Of a stretch of DNA of 64,000 bases, positions 37,105 to 49,087 are shown one piece after another. A model generated the notes under the pieces. That model saw only the letters and a program-made list of their open reading frames with translations. It did not search any database and was not told the DNA's origin. Both the position numbers and the translations under genes were made by a program. Positions within the stretch are counted from its first letter, which is position 1. The number at the start of each line of letters is the position of its first letter. The DNA is taken from positions 1-64,000 of the forward strand of contig PUQB01000477.1 in assembly GCA_003024785.1 (NCBI GenBank), written 5' to 3'. Origin of the DNA: Selaginella tamariscina (lineage: Eukaryota > Streptophyta > Lycopodiopsida > Selaginellales > Selaginellaceae).

Positions 37105-38264
37105 GAGTCTCTTGATGATGCAAAATGGGCCCAAGCGTTGATAATCCAGCTTGTCACAGGGACGTATGGTTGGCCAATGACGCCGAAGGAGCCACACTTG
37201 GTCACCAATTGTGAATGTTGGAGGAGAGGAACGGGAACAATTAGTAGCTTGTTGTTACAAATCCCGAACGCGTTGAAGATGATGCTACACTTTTTCATGG
37301 ACATGTTGAAGATGCTTAACATGATTATCGGCAGCAGTGGTAAGGCCAGGAACCACGGGCAAGCTGTAGGACCAGCGAGGATGAACACTAGAGAATGCAA
37401 AACATGGCTACACACTTAGAGGCTGTAGTAGTCCAACCAGTTGATGATGAGAAAGCTTTGTACGCTGGCACATGTCCAAGATCGCACAAATTTCTTAACA
37501 TACATGTGAAGCCGAGGCCACTAGAACACATGTTGTACAAGCTCGATCATCTCTAAATACCAAAATGTCCCGCAGCTGTGTTGTCATGGCAATGTTGGAT
37601 AGCTCACAACCTTAATTCTCCGTCTGGAACATAGATTTGGATGTGGTGGTACAGCAATCCATTATGTAGATGGAAAGCAGCATAATCTCGTAGTTGTGAC
37701 CCTGAAGACAATGGCTGAACTTGTCGAACATGTGTAAGGACATCAGGAGCAAACTTGTATTGAGGAAGACTTTCTCGAATTAGATCCAAAAATGAAGTGT
37801 CAACTGGAGCAGAAGAACGAGAAAGCACATGCACTAACAACTAGTCGGAGCTCAGAATGACTTATTCTTGTTAATCAAATGGGATTTCACCTGGTACTAG
37901 AGCTAGGTAACTGCGACAAGATAAAGCATCTGCTTTGCCATTTAAACAACCGGGACGATGAATAATCACGTATCGGAACCGAGACAAAGACTATGCCCAT
38001 CGCGCCTGACGCCAATTGAAAACTCGTGATGTTGCCTAGTACTGGAGGTTCTTGTGATCACAATACACCTTAACCACATGCGAGGAACCTTCAAGGAATA
38101 TATGCCACTCCTCAAAAGCATCGACAATCGCCAGTAGCTCCTTATTGTAGACATCATAGTTGATCTCAAGTGCAACGAACTTGCAGGAATGGAAAGTAAT
38201 GGGATGAAGAAGATGATCTAGACCTTCCTGGACATCACTCCACCAATAGCGAAGTTAGAGGCAT
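37105..38264 (-). pseudogene. Chromovirus RNase H to integrase relic
   Basis: The minus strand gives the late RNase H (NKELLAIVDAFEEWHIFLEG near 38,100-38,160, from the NYEVHDKELLAI block), the connector (LPQYKFAPDVL with GLLYH, 37,604-37,800) and integrase pieces. An in-frame tail, RPCDKLDYQRLGPF, near 37,100-37,170 leads into the chromodomain. The zinc-binding and central DDE parts are reduced to broken fragments between 37,250 and 37,600. Confidence 0.7.
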
Positions 38265-39969
38265 TGTCATAGTTTTTATTATGACTTGACCCTTTACTTT
38301 GGACGTTGATTGTTGTTACTTACTGCACTATGTTGACGGATCCTAGATGTAGTGAGAAACAGCCCCGCTTAGTGCACTTAGGTGTTTAGGGTAGTCTGGC
38401 CGGCTATCTTTGATGTCGCGAAAAACTCTAAGCGAAGGTAGCACTTACCTTTTAGAAAACCCACCCCTGATTTTGACGTCCTAGTAAGATGAGTTTGGCA
38501 TGTTAAATAGGGTTAGGAACACCCCTAGGGTTGACCTAACCCTAGGGTTCCCTAACCCACACCCTAAAACCCCCACCCCTTGGGTAGGGTTTAGGGTTAG
38601 AGTTAGACTCTCTCATTAACTTAATAAGGGGCTAGCAATTTAGTGCCAGCCCACTTACACATACAGGAAAAGGGGGGGGGGGGCTCCGTCACATAAATAA
38701 GGTAGAGTATGTAGGAGTGAGGGTTCCTGGGTTCATGACTGAGTTCGTTACTCTTCTCCGGTGCAAGCTCTAGCTTGTGTCGTTAAGGCACAACCCTCTG
38801 TTGTGCCGCCCTAACTTCCAGACGACAGGGGTACGTCCCACCTTCGGGGTAGCTTACCCTTAACGTTGGCGAATCCATGCCTGGGAGGTCTTGTTGGATG
38901 CACGTTCCAAGAAGCAGAGGTTAGGCTTGTCTCCAGCCTCCTCCTCCACGTCAAGTTAGGAGCAACACTCACAGCTAACCAGGGCACATTCGTGTCCTTG
39001 TCCAACTGTGGTTGTGGATTCTTGATTGACAGGGTTTTCCTTACCGGGTCTTGAGGGATAATTGAGGAGTTCTAGAGTTGGCATTTAGGAGCCACGTTTG
39101 TGGCACTTGGTGCAACTCTCGAATCTAAGGGCTATGGCATGATAGCACATCAGGGAAGGCAGTCTCACATGGAGATGTGACACTGGGGTAAACGTCACAC
39201 GATACAACGCCCGAGGCACGTTTTTGGGGTTGTGTCATGGGCTTGTCACCAAGGAATTGGATACTCTGACAAATAAACATGCTTGTGCTCGCACTAGGGT
39301 GCTAAGCCTTGGGCATTTGCTCAAGGGAGGTTAGGTCTCATAACCAGGTGTGCTTAGGCACACTTGCTAGGGGTGTTCTCCTTGGAATCTAGGGGTTGAA
39401 CAACCTAAGCTCGTTAGCAAAAGCTCTTTAGTGAGGGACTCGTAAGGTCATGTACTTAGGGTTATCTAAACCTAGCTTTAGGGAGTTTGCTTAGCAGAAC
39501 ACTCTTGTTCGCCTACGGCGCACCCGTGTCCTCATTAAGTACTAGCCCTAGATCTAGGGTATGACTTGGTCACTCAAACCCTTAGGGGTTAGTCGTGGTT
39601 CAGGGTACCCCTTATCACCCTAAAGGGATTGTACTCCGGATGAGGGTGATTCCTCAAGGGGTAAGTGACGATGCCTTATCTCTGTCACGGGGGTATGTGT
39701 GAGACCCATCTCCTTTGTAGGGTTAGGGCATGAGCCTATCTAGGTCTACTAGGACAGGATCCTAAAGTCTACTCAGGTTATCCTCTAGGGTTCAAGGGAT
39801 GGTCATTCTAGGGGACTTAGGATAGGACTCTAAGTCTTCTGCCCAATTGGGCCTCCTGAGCCAGACTCTTAGGGTTATCTTAGAAGACTTAGCATTGTTC
39901 ACACAGGGTGATGACGTCGGATGGCCACTTGGCAGCCACGTGTTGGCCCTTCGGGTTAAAACTCTGACA
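38265..39969 (+). mobile_element. Solo 1.7-kb LTR with perfect target duplication GGCAT
   Basis: The sequence begins TGTCATAGTTTTTATTATGAC and ends AAAACTCTGACA. GGCAT is duplicated at 38,260-38,264 and 39,970-39,974. Internal features are telomere-like CCTAACCCTAGGG tracts (38,510-38,600), a G tract of about 12 at 38,672-38,683 and a CTAGCTTGTGTCGTTAAGGC block. It splits the chromovirus RNase H between its N-terminal and central parts. This is the best reference copy of the family in the window. Confidence 0.95.
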
Positions 39970-39974
39970 GGCAT

Positions 39975-41290
39975 CAACTTCCATGAAATATGGCTTTGTA
40001 GGGTCAGAATGGATAAGAACAGGTGCCAAGGTGAACGCCTTCTTTAGGAACTCAACGCCTCCTCAGCCTCAAAGGACCAGACAAATGGAACATCCTTGCC
40101 AGTCAACTTCGTCAATGCAATGCAATTTGGAGAAATCCCAAATGAAACGTCAATAGAAGTTCACAAACCCGAGGAAACATTGAACATTTGATGGTCTCTC
40201 CCACCCAATACAGTCCGGACTTTTGCAGGATCCATGTGAACACCTTCATCTGAAATGATGTACCCCAGGAACTCGATAAATTGCTGACTGAAAGAGCACT
40301 TCTCCAACTTGGCAAACAGTGGTGCTTCCAAGCTTCTCCAAGACTAACCGTACATGCCGTTCGTGTTCTTCTCGAGTCTTAAAAATATCAGGATGTCGTT
40401 AGGTACATGATGACAAACAAATCTAAAAAGTCCCGAAAAATATCGTTAGCCATGTGTTGGAAACAAGCAGGTGCATTTGTCAGGCCAAACGGCATTACTA
40501 CGTACTCGAAATCCGTAGTGTGTACGGAATGCTGTTTTCCACTCCCTTCTCGAATTCGGATGAGATTGTACGCTCCTCTTAAATCGATCTTTGTGAATAC
40601 CGGGCACCAGAAAGACGCTCGAGCATGTCGGAGACGAGCAGGAGAGGATACTTTTGGAATGGTGACCTTATTAGATCTCGGTAGTCCACCACGAGCCAGA
40701 GACTTCCATCCTTCTTGGAAACAAAGAATACTGGGCACCAGCCGGTGATCGGAATGACGGATAAATCCGGTGACAAGATTCTCCTCAATGTATTTCCTCA
40801 ATGTCTCCAACTCTTGGTGAGAGACCGTAATGGGACCGAGGATGCTGCTTACCCTCAACGAGATCGATAGGAAGTCGTACTCACGGTGTGGTGGCAAGGC
40901 AGAAGCTTTTTTTTGTCGAAGACGTCTGCAAAATCAGCATACTGCTTTGGTAAGGTAGGAGGAACAGGAACAGAAACATCCTTAGCAGAGCAGGGATAGA
41001 CTTGATGCGAACACGGACTGGGTCATGTCGGCTATCTTTCTTGAACTGCTTCAAGGTGATATGCGAGACTTGAAGTGGAGGAGGAACTGGAACAGGATCG
41101 GAATCAAAGAGTGTGGCTGGAGTTGAAACAGCTGGGAAACTGTTCATGAAACGTTCTCTCCAACCAGGATCCACCAACTCGATCCACGGCAAACCAAGGA
41201 TAATCGTAGAGTCTGGAATAGAAACAACACTGAAGGAGATGTTGCACACAGCACCACAAGCAACGACCTCAACGAACTGTGTCATTTATT
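39975..41290 (-). pseudogene. Chromovirus protease, RT and start of RNase H relic
   Basis: On the minus strand, the protease end has the conserved ILGLPWIE block near 41,170-41,210. RT covers 40,388-40,897 with LETLRKYIEENL, GFIRHSD, FTKIDLRGAYNLIRIREG and VMPFGLTNAPACFQ. The YIDD catalytic box is damaged at the end of that frame. The thumb and start of RNase H (KAFTLAPVLIHSDP-like) lie near 40,000-40,330. There are several frame changes, for example at the VKKKDGS-equivalent near 40,720-40,760. Confidence 0.75.
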
Positions 41291-42450
41291 ACCGCTAGAT
41301 TTGATATCTCGTCCATCAACGACCCGTACAGAACCAGGAGTCTTCAAAGGATGTAGAGAATCCCGTTTGACAGCAAAATTCTTGTCGATGAAATTTGTGT
41401 TCGCTGCTATCCACCAAAGCTTTTTAGAGAACTCCACCTCTGGCGTCTTCAGCTGCACCGGAACATGGAACGGCTTGCACACCTTCGTGGATGGAATGGA
41501 TCCAAGATGAGGAAGGGAAGATGTTTGAGTGAAGAGCCTTGAGGAACATGAGTTGTTCCACGGCAATCCAGCGGACGGCTCCTATTCGGGCTGGATCTTC
41601 TCTTTCCTGGCAGCACAACAAGGGCCACTTCACGAGCTTGTTTTGGACGTCGATGACAATTCTCCAACTTGTGGTACGGGTCCCCACAGTACAACAAAGC
41701 TTGTACTGAATCCGCTTCTGCATTCGTTGGCAAAAGCTTGCCTCACGTGATGCCCTAATTCCATGGGGATGGTTCTACTGAGGAAGATGATGAATCAGCA
41801 GATGAAAAACAGGGACTGGAGAAATGGAAGAAGAGCACCGGGAAGAAAGAAGGATGCCGACGTTTTTTCCGCTCGATCAACCGGTTGTCACAACGATTGC
41901 CAACTATATCATGCTGGTGAGGGTTTCGGAACAGCAAAATTCAGCAACATGTCTTTGATCTCGTCTGCAACCCAACTGAAAAACCTCCTTGAGAGCACGA
42001 TCTCCCTGTGACATCACAAGCAAGGAGTTGGAACTTCAACGACATACCCCTTGGTGAAGCTGACAGAGTTTGGTGATGGCAGCACTCTCATGATCCACAT
42101 CACTGAACATCACCGTGAACCGTTCCACAAACCTCAAAATTCCCAAGGATCGGATCATTGTTCTCCAGCAAGGCTGAGAACCACGAAAGAGCAGAACCAG
42201 AAAGCAGCGACCCGATCAATCCAACCTTAATAGGTTCTATGTTGTAGCACCTCGGCTGCATCACGACCGCAGATGAACTTGATTAAGAAAACCTCGAACT
42301 TGATCGGGTACCATCAAATTTTTCGGGCATGCTGATCTTCAGCTCTGGAGAATTGCACGCTGTCGGAGCTGATCATTCTCCAGTGTAGTTGTTCGATCTG
42401 CTGCTGGAGGGCAGCAACTTGCTCATGAAGAGCATGCTCAGACATGATGA
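41290..42450 (-). pseudogene. Chromovirus gag relic
   Basis: The minus strand starts at about 42,444 with MSEHALHEQVAALQQQIEQL, a coiled-coil-like gag N-terminus, followed by broken capsid-like sequence. A zinc-knuckle remnant (YCGDPYHKLENC, first Cys displaced) lies near 41,650-41,690. An A-rich run at 42,460-42,485 upstream of the start lies between gag and the 5' LTR. Confidence 0.6.
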
Positions 42451-42542
42451 GTCGAAGAAAAAAATCGAAAAAAAAAAAGAAAAGAAAAGGGATCAATGAC
42501 AAGCGGGAGCAAAAGCTTGTCACTACTTAGAATCATTCAAAC

Positions 42543-42886
42543 TGTCACGACCTTGTGCAAAGGGCGAAACCTTTAGAACAAGGGTGTAACCTTTGAGTTG
42601 AAAGGAGGAAACTGTATTCAAGAAAAAATGAATACAAAATGAAACACAAGGCCGAAGACTGGTGTTGAATGATTTTGAGAAACCTAGAACTTGAATTCTG
42701 AGGTCCTGAGGATTGTGTGGTCCACAACTAGTTTTGAAACATGTGTATGAATATACGTCTTACTGTTGATGGTGTAATTCAGCATTTAGGATCATACGGA
42801 CAAGTTGGCTAACACATATGTGTGTCAGCAGAAAGGTCTTGAGTTTAAGTCATGTGAAAGGCAAAAAATAACCCATGATTCTTACA
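42543..42886 (-). repeat. 5' LTR of the chromovirus
   Basis: On the minus strand it starts TGTAAGAATCATGGG and ends GGTCGTGACA, a TG...CA pair. It matches the 3' LTR from its start through GTTTCTCAAAATCATTCAAC. No primer-binding site could be assigned after it. Confidence 0.8.
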
Positions 42887-42889
42887 GTT

Positions 42890-43880
42890 TCAATCCTCTC
42901 CTTAGGGATGTTGGACGTGTTTGACACTGAGGATGGTGCATCCTGTCAGAGACCATGAGTTGTTTTAATCCTTACTAGGGCAAGCTCGAGTTCAATCCTT
43001 GTCGTTCATCCGGTTTCAAGTTTGATTCTTGCTTGGATCTTACCCGAGAGACTGCAAGTTTGATTCTCATTAGGCTTCAAGTTCATCCTCCTCACTCTGA
43101 AAGTGACCTCAAGGTCAATTCTCATTAGGGTGTCTTCAAATTCAATTCTCTCCAAAACAGTCTCCAAGGTCCAATGTCACAAGTTTGATATGAAGCCTCG
43201 GAGTTGTCAATTTAATTCTTGTTGAGTACGGCCTCGAGTTTGATCCTCAATTAGGCAACTTTAAATTTAATTTAAGGTTGCTAATTTAATTCTAATTTAA
43301 TCCTTGTTGAGTGCAGCTTCAAGTTTGACCCTCACTAGGCACCCTTAAATTCAATTCTTGCTAATGTGGCCTCCATGTTGTTAATTCAATTTTGTTAAGG
43401 TGGCCTCTAGGTTGAATTCTTGTTAGGGACTTGGAAGGTGGCCTCGAGGTTCCATCCTTTCTAAGTTCAATTCTTATTAAGGCCTTGAAAAGTGGCCTTG
43501 AGGTTCAATCCTCGTTGGGGTTTCGAGCCTTGAGGTTCAACCTTATCCAAGATGGCTTCTAAGTTCAATTCTTGTTAGGGCCTTTGAAAAGTGGCCTTGA
43601 GATTTAATCCTCGTTGGAGTTTTGAACAACGCATGGAGCACATCATGTCCGATCTTAACACATGGAACATGTCCAATGTCTCTAGAATTCAATCCTTACT
43701 AGGGCAACATTGAGTTCAATATTTACTAGGTGACTTCAAATTTAACCCTCACTATGGCCTCATATGAAATGCTTGGTCTTGCATTAATGATGATGCATCC
43801 CATTCAAGGTTGTAAGTTTGATCCTTGATTATCATAATTGAGGACGGTGCATCCCCATTCAAGGCTATAAGTTTGATATT
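42890..43880. repeat. Degenerate short-period repeat region
   Basis: The phrases AAGTTCAATTCTTGTTAGGG, GTGGCCTTGAGGTTCAATCC and GGCCTCGAGTTTGATCC recur many times at irregular intervals of about 25-60 bases, with indels. No frame survives. The block looks like an old minisatellite with heavy decay. Confidence 0.6.
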
Positions 43881-43884
43881 TGAT

Positions 43885-45725
43885 GAGGCCTTGGTGTCCT
43901 CGATGACAAGCATAAATATTTTTTTAATTAATGTCCATTTTTTTGAATAAATGTATGTGTACTATGCACCATATATATATATAATAAACGCTTTTACACA
44001 TTTTTTTAAGCTTTTATATACGTTCAAGTACATACACATACATATGTATATGAACACATAGATACTGTAACGTAGCTTTAGAAGACAAACATAGGTGTTT
44101 TTATATTTAATGTCCACTTCATTTGGATGGAACCTTTGCTATGGTAAATGTACGTGTATTATGCACCATATATATATATATATACTACACATATTTTTAT
44201 ACATCTTTCAAAGCTTTTATATACATTTGAGTGCAGACACATATGCATATATATATATACATATGTATATGGACATATAAGCTGTAACACAACTTTAGTA
44301 AGGTATATTCTTTACTAGCTGAAGTATTTTTAAAAATTTAGACATTAGTATGAAATGATACAAAAACTATTTAGACATTAATATAAAATTATATGCCTCC
44401 CCAGGTAAGAAAGAGAATAGATTAAACCAAAAAAAGTACCAATAGGTGATTTTCTAAGGAATATCTTTTAAAAGGACTTATGGTAAACTGGTGGGTAAAA
44501 AGGTCACATTAAATTTGTCTGGTGGTGGTCCTACCATCTCCACCAAGTTTCACATCAAAGTCATATATAAATAATAATGTATAAATATATTTATATTTTC
44601 TTTTTATTTTCAGAGTGAAGCTTTTTTATCATGTGGATGCACATATTTACACATATTATAACTTGTTGAACACATCAGCTATTTATATATATATATATAA
44701 TACATATTTTAACATAATTAGTTCTTTTATAAGTCAATGTGTGTGCGACGAGTCTCTCGACATGTATAACTTTCATACATGTTAAACTTAAATTTTGGTG
44801 CTCTATCTCTTATAAATATGTGTGTGTGTGTGTGTGTGTAAGGTTTATGCATTATATGTGTATAAATTTACACATATAGATACCAATTATTCATTGACCG
44901 TTGACCTGGGTTTTGACTCTTGACTATGGCGATAGCCTAGCTTTTACGATAAACACGGGGAGAGCTGAGGATGAGAATCAAGCAGCTCGCCAATAAGGAA
45001 GTGATGCTTGGTGACCACAAGCATGAATTGTTATTCGGGCATAAAGGGTAAAGGGTGTTGCCCTTTATTCGTCTCCCAGCCTATGGCAGCCGAGCAAAGG
45101 GTTTGTGATCCACGTTACAAAGCGAAAGAGGGCCACTCGAAAATCTTAGAAGAGCGAAATCCATTTTTGATTGCATATGTGGTGGCAGCGCCCTTTTACA
45201 CTTTTCTCCCTCCCCTTTTCCCTTTTCCTTTTGTTGAATTCCAGCTCAGCCCCCTTTTGTCAAATTCTTTATCATTTTTGATGACTATATATCATAACAA
45301 TAATATATTAATGTCCTACACGTGCTTTAATACCTACACGTATACATGGTGACATACAGTCGTATATGTTCTAAAGATATGGCTATTGTGTTTCACGTCG
45401 TACAAACATTATATATACATATATGTGTGTGTGTGTATGGATATGGATATATCTGTATATGTACATAAGGTATATATTTAAATGATTATGCCATGGGTCT
45501 CGACTCCTAACTTTTTATAAATAAAAGCTATAAAAAGCCCTAATTTTGAAATTATGGATTATTGTCAGCATCCCAGGGCACAGGAATGTCCTAACACATG
45601 ACACGTGCCGGCATTGTATGGACTTCACCTAGGTATACCTGGGGAGGGCTGGCAAGTGCCAATTAGGAAACCCCTAAATATAGAAACGAATCATGATTAA
45701 GTGTTAAAACCCACTTGAACGTCCG
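43885..45725. other. Intergenic, upstream of the MADS gene
   Basis: AT-rich sequence with TA and TG runs (for example 43,974-43,984, 44,168-44,185, 44,819-44,839). A near-duplicate phrase, TGTACTATGCACCATATATA, recurs at 43,957-43,976 and 44,152-44,173 as part of a roughly 180-bp imperfect duplication. A 114-codon open frame at 45,008-45,352 has no recognisable domain and is probably chance. Confidence 0.5.
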
Positions 45726-45727
45726 AG

Positions 45728-45736
45728 TATATATAG
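45728..45736 (+). promoter_or_regulatory. Candidate TATA box of the MADS gene
   Basis: TATATATAG lies 477 bases before the start codon and about 30 bases before a CAGTCACTCACAG stretch that could hold the transcription start. This would give a 5' leader of about 450 bases. Two pyrimidine-rich TTTATTTCAG acceptor-like sites (ending near 46,047 and 46,123) suggest that the leader may be spliced. Confidence 0.45.
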
Positions 45737-46023
45737 AAACCAGACCGCCGATCCCCAGTCACTCACAGCTCCTAGTTCATTTTCAAGCTTTTTGGCTTTC
45801 TCGAATATTTCTCCTTATGAGTGTGTCAATTTAGTTTCTAAACATTAGATATAGTAAGAGTGTTGCCAGATTCTTTGCCGTGAAAAGAGCCACTCCGAAG
45901 TTCCATCCGGTGTTCGAAATTTTGATATTGGGTGGCAACAACACACGCACACGCACACGCACGCCCCCTACAGTGTAATACACCTTCATTTTCCAGTTTA
46001 TATTTAAAATACTCATTCTTCCC

Positions 46024-46033
46024 CATAATTTTG
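46024..46033 (+). promoter_or_regulatory. CArG-like box (C(A/T)8G)
   Basis: CATAATTTTG fits the C(A/T)8G variant bound by MIKC MADS proteins. It lies in the presumed leader or first intron of the MADS gene, a common place for autoregulatory sites. A single short motif in AT-rich DNA is weak evidence. Confidence 0.25.
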
Positions 46034-46212
46034 GTTTTTTATTTCAGTTAATCATTCAAACCAATCCCATAAGATTTTTGCAAAGCAGGCATTTCTCAGT
46101 ACTGTTCGTTTCTTTTATTTCAGTAGATAATTCTGCACAGTTTGATCAGTGGCAGTATGTATTGAATGAGGTATATGTATTGAATCCACGCACAAAAATC
46201 TGATTCGCATAT

Positions 46213-47233
46213 ATGGACTCTGAGCAGCTCATCGACTTGAGGTCTACCTCCTCCAGTGAGGAGGTGCAGCCACAGAAGAATCGCAAAGGTCACAAAATGA
46301 GCAGGGGGAAGATCAAAATAAAGAGGATAGAGAATGCCAAGAGCAGGCAAGTAACATTTTCCAAGAGACGTGCAGGATTGCTCAAGAAAGCCCACGAGTT
46401 GTCTGTCCTTTGTGATGCCCAGGTCGCTCTCATTATATTCTCTAGCACCGGGAAACTGTTCCAATTTGCAAGCACAAAGTAAGAGAGAGAGAGGAGAGAG
46501 GAGAGACCTTTTCCCCTTAAATCTGGTTGGTTTTTAACAGTATGACGGAGATCCTAGAGCAGTATGGAAAATGCTCTAAAGTTGTTCAAGACGGAAACGT
46601 GTCCCCGCACAATGACAGTGGTGTAAGCATTTCTGGCAATGTTTCAATTCTTTTTCTATGTATCTACTTAATGGGGGTTTATTCTAGTACATCGGCATCG
46701 AGGTTGAGAGGTTGAAGCAGCAGCTTGAACTTTTGCAGCAAAACCAAAAGTATAATATATAGTTTTCATACATGTATATGTGCTAATTTGTATTTTATAG
46801 GCGTCTCTTAGGTGATGATTTAACTAATCTAACACTCAAGGACTTGCAAAGCCTGGAGCAACGACTCGAACTTGGATTTAGCAGGATACGTGCTCGCAAG
46901 GTTTCATTTATTTACTTATATAGAATTTATAACTTAAGCTAATTCTCGCATTGTTGAACAAGTCAGTATGCACTTTTGATACACCAGGAGCAGGTTCATC
47001 TGGACAAGATTAAGGACCTCCTTCAACGGGTAACTAACTTAATTACACATTAAGTATTTTATTAGTTATGGCTTGTTTGTTTCCAGGAGTTTCAGTTGCA
47101 CGAGGAGAACGAAATACTGAGAAGAAGGGTATTCACTTTACCTTTTCTACACACGTATATATCTGCTATATTACATGTTTGTATATTGCAGATAGCAAGC
47201 ACCATTGAGTTTCCAGGGAACCTCCTAGCATGA
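46213..47233 (+). CDS. MIKC-type MADS-box transcription factor
   Basis: Seven exons: 46,213-46,478, 46,541-46,622, 46,688-46,749, 46,801-46,900, 46,988-47,029, 47,087-47,128 and 47,192-47,233. All have GT/AG sites and consistent phase, giving 211 residues. Residues 1-28 form a Ser/Glu-rich extension. The DNA-binding MADS domain starts at Met29 ([20 protein letters not shown], then [20 protein letters not shown]). A short I region follows ([13 protein letters not shown]), then a K domain with heptad leucines ([48 protein letters not shown]) for dimer and tetramer formation. Two 42-nt exons (5 and 6) are typical of classical MIKC genes. It is a nuclear regulator binding CArG boxes. Odd: the protein ends 13 residues after the K domain, so the usual C-terminal domain is almost absent. 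Ser replaces the usual Gly at the second MADS position. The subfamily is not assigned. Confidence 0.93.
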
Positions 47234-47239
47234 GATCTT

Positions 47240-49085
47240 ATATTGTGCGTATTTTTATATCACTTAGTAAGTCGTGCAAATTACCTTAATTTGACACGTG
47301 AAGTGTGATTAAAGCTGGCCCATCGTGGAACACATCATGACAAGTGTAAGATGTCACGTGGGGCAAATAAAATATAACCGTGTCAGCTGTTTTCAAACCA
47401 AAAGTCAAAACCAGGAGTCAATTATGTTCAAACCAAGTCAACTGTTGGCTAATATGATATACATCTTGATATTTTCTTATTTAAAATAAATAATGATTTC
47501 TTAAATTTTAATGGTGTGCTTTGTTTTCCTTTATTAATGTGTTTATTGAGAATCTGTGGCATGCCAAGCCAAATAAAATAAAAGAAATTAAAAAAAATTC
47601 ATTTATTTTCTATATTAAAATCTTAAATTAATTGTAAATTCATTGTCTTTATATAATTACCAAATTGGTTCTCCAATTCTACCATATATTTTCCTAATTT
47701 ACAAAGACTGTTAAATGTTAACAATTCAACATGAAATCTTAACTGCTAAAACAAATCTAAACTATTGATATTTTCAATGTACAAAACGAACCCTACTCCA
47801 GCATATAAATAAAGAGGCTCTTGCACTACATGAGATTCTCCTCATAACCTGTAAAAGACTCGAACTTGGGATCCTATTCATTAGATGTATTAGCATTGGT
47901 TTATTTGATTAATTAATGCATATTATGTATGCCAAGGTTAGTCTTAAGTTATGTTTCTGCTAGAGTTTAAGAGAAACAATTAACACTAATCCTTGTATAT
48001 CTTTATGTGGCAGTTACGAGGGCACTTAATCATTTTTTTAAGGGTTGAGACTGAAGATGTCCTTATAGTTACAAGGTTTGAACCAAACATTACAGTTGAA
48101 AATGATTTGATAATCTGCATTCTCAATTGTTGAAGTTGACACAGTCAAATACTTCAAAGTGTAGTCAAGCTTTTTTATTTAAAATTAATTATACTTTGAT
48201 TGCAAGGTTTTAAGTTTTGATCCTTAAAAAAATTGATTTCCAAAGTGATCGAATAGAATGGAACTCTATGTCCCAGTTAAAAAGCTTACTACCACTAGAG
48301 ACATCACGAAGAAACATGTTTCAAGACACTCAATTACCTTAATAACATATGCTCATCCGAGTTTCCCACACATAGATGGATAGTCTCATGCATTGTGTTG
48401 GTAATACACTCTAACACATACAGATGTATGAACTCAACATCATCTTCATAACTTAGTGCACTATTGTTTTCCTAAATCATCTTTGAAAGAACCAAAAAAT
48501 ATGTAACTTCAATTTCAAACTCAATTTACAGAAGTTACCATTTATTGTGCCCAACATAATTGAAGAGATTGTTGAGATTTCGATCTTCTTATACTAAAAC
48601 CTTTTGTTCAAACTATTCAACTCTAACAACACATTAGTAGGAAATGAAATAAAAATTGTACTATATTTAATAGGGCTTGCTGGGTTACAAGGATTAGACA
48701 GGGACTTGTTCCAGCAGTGACCAAAGATGTTTATGCCTGACGATATACCTCCTCTTCCTAACCTGAGGACTGGTTAATTGTCTTTCATAGTCTCAACAAA
48801 GTTGACATTACAACAACAGTTCGTGCACCTTGCCCCAAGAAAGCCAGATATGGACCGGTAACTAAGTGATAAAGCACTTGGTATTAGAGTTACCAACCGG
48901 CACATATTTGGTCCTGTCTTTGGTCATTTTCATATAGTGTGTGGTGTGCCCATTTGCATGCTTTAACACTCCTTTTCAAAAGGGACACACCACTCATCTT
49001 GCAATCAACAATCTCTAGTTACTCTCGTACTATGTTAGAAAATGTCATCCTTATCTAGTGTGTGGTGTGCCCACTTACACACTCC
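47240..49085. other. Spacer downstream of the MADS gene, no gene seen
   Basis: AT-rich, with no domain-bearing frame. The phrase TAGTGTGTGGTGTGCCCA occurs twice (about 48,936 and 49,056) in a short imperfect repeat. The right arm of the inverted duplication begins at about 49,085. Confidence 0.55.
47366..47371 (+). terminator. Candidate polyadenylation signal of the MADS gene
   Basis: AATAAA occurs 133 bases after the stop codon, in sequence GGGCAAATAAAATATAAC. It is the nearest canonical hexamer downstream. Confidence 0.4.
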
Positions 49086-49087
49086 AA

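Larger units (their letters stand above)
35848..42886 (-). mobile_element. Ty3/gypsy chromovirus with LTRs, nested solo LTR and chromodomain array
   Basis: Minus-strand element. Its 5' LTR is 42,543-42,886 and its 3' LTR is 35,848-36,147, the latter truncated at its far end. Order on the minus strand: gag, zinc knuckle, protease, RT, RNase H, integrase, chromodomain. A purine tract (GAAGGGGGATAG at 36,148-36,159, minus strand) precedes the 3' LTR. RNase H is split by a solo LTR at 38,265-39,969. Stops and frameshifts are scattered through every domain, so it is inactive. The chromodomain, which in chromoviruses targets integration to marked chromatin, is tandemly multiplied (see 36,190-37,104). 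Confidence 0.85.

Noticed and set aside
36143-37197. A functional protein with several chromodomains in tandem
   Set aside because: The repeated units lie in different reading frames with stops between them. Only the first unit continues the integrase frame.
38505-38605. Interstitial telomere
   Set aside because: The CCCTAA words are degenerate and occur at the same place in every copy of the LTR, so they belong to the retroelement.
45008-45352. 114-codon open frame upstream of the MADS gene
   Set aside because: No domain, AT-rich end, low-complexity Leu/Pro/Phe stretch and no homologous motif. Better read as promoter-region chance frame.
46480-46482. In-frame stop that would end the MADS protein after 89 residues
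   Set aside because: It lies two bases into the first intron (donor GTAAGAG at 46,479). Splicing to 46,541 restores the conserved I-region reading.
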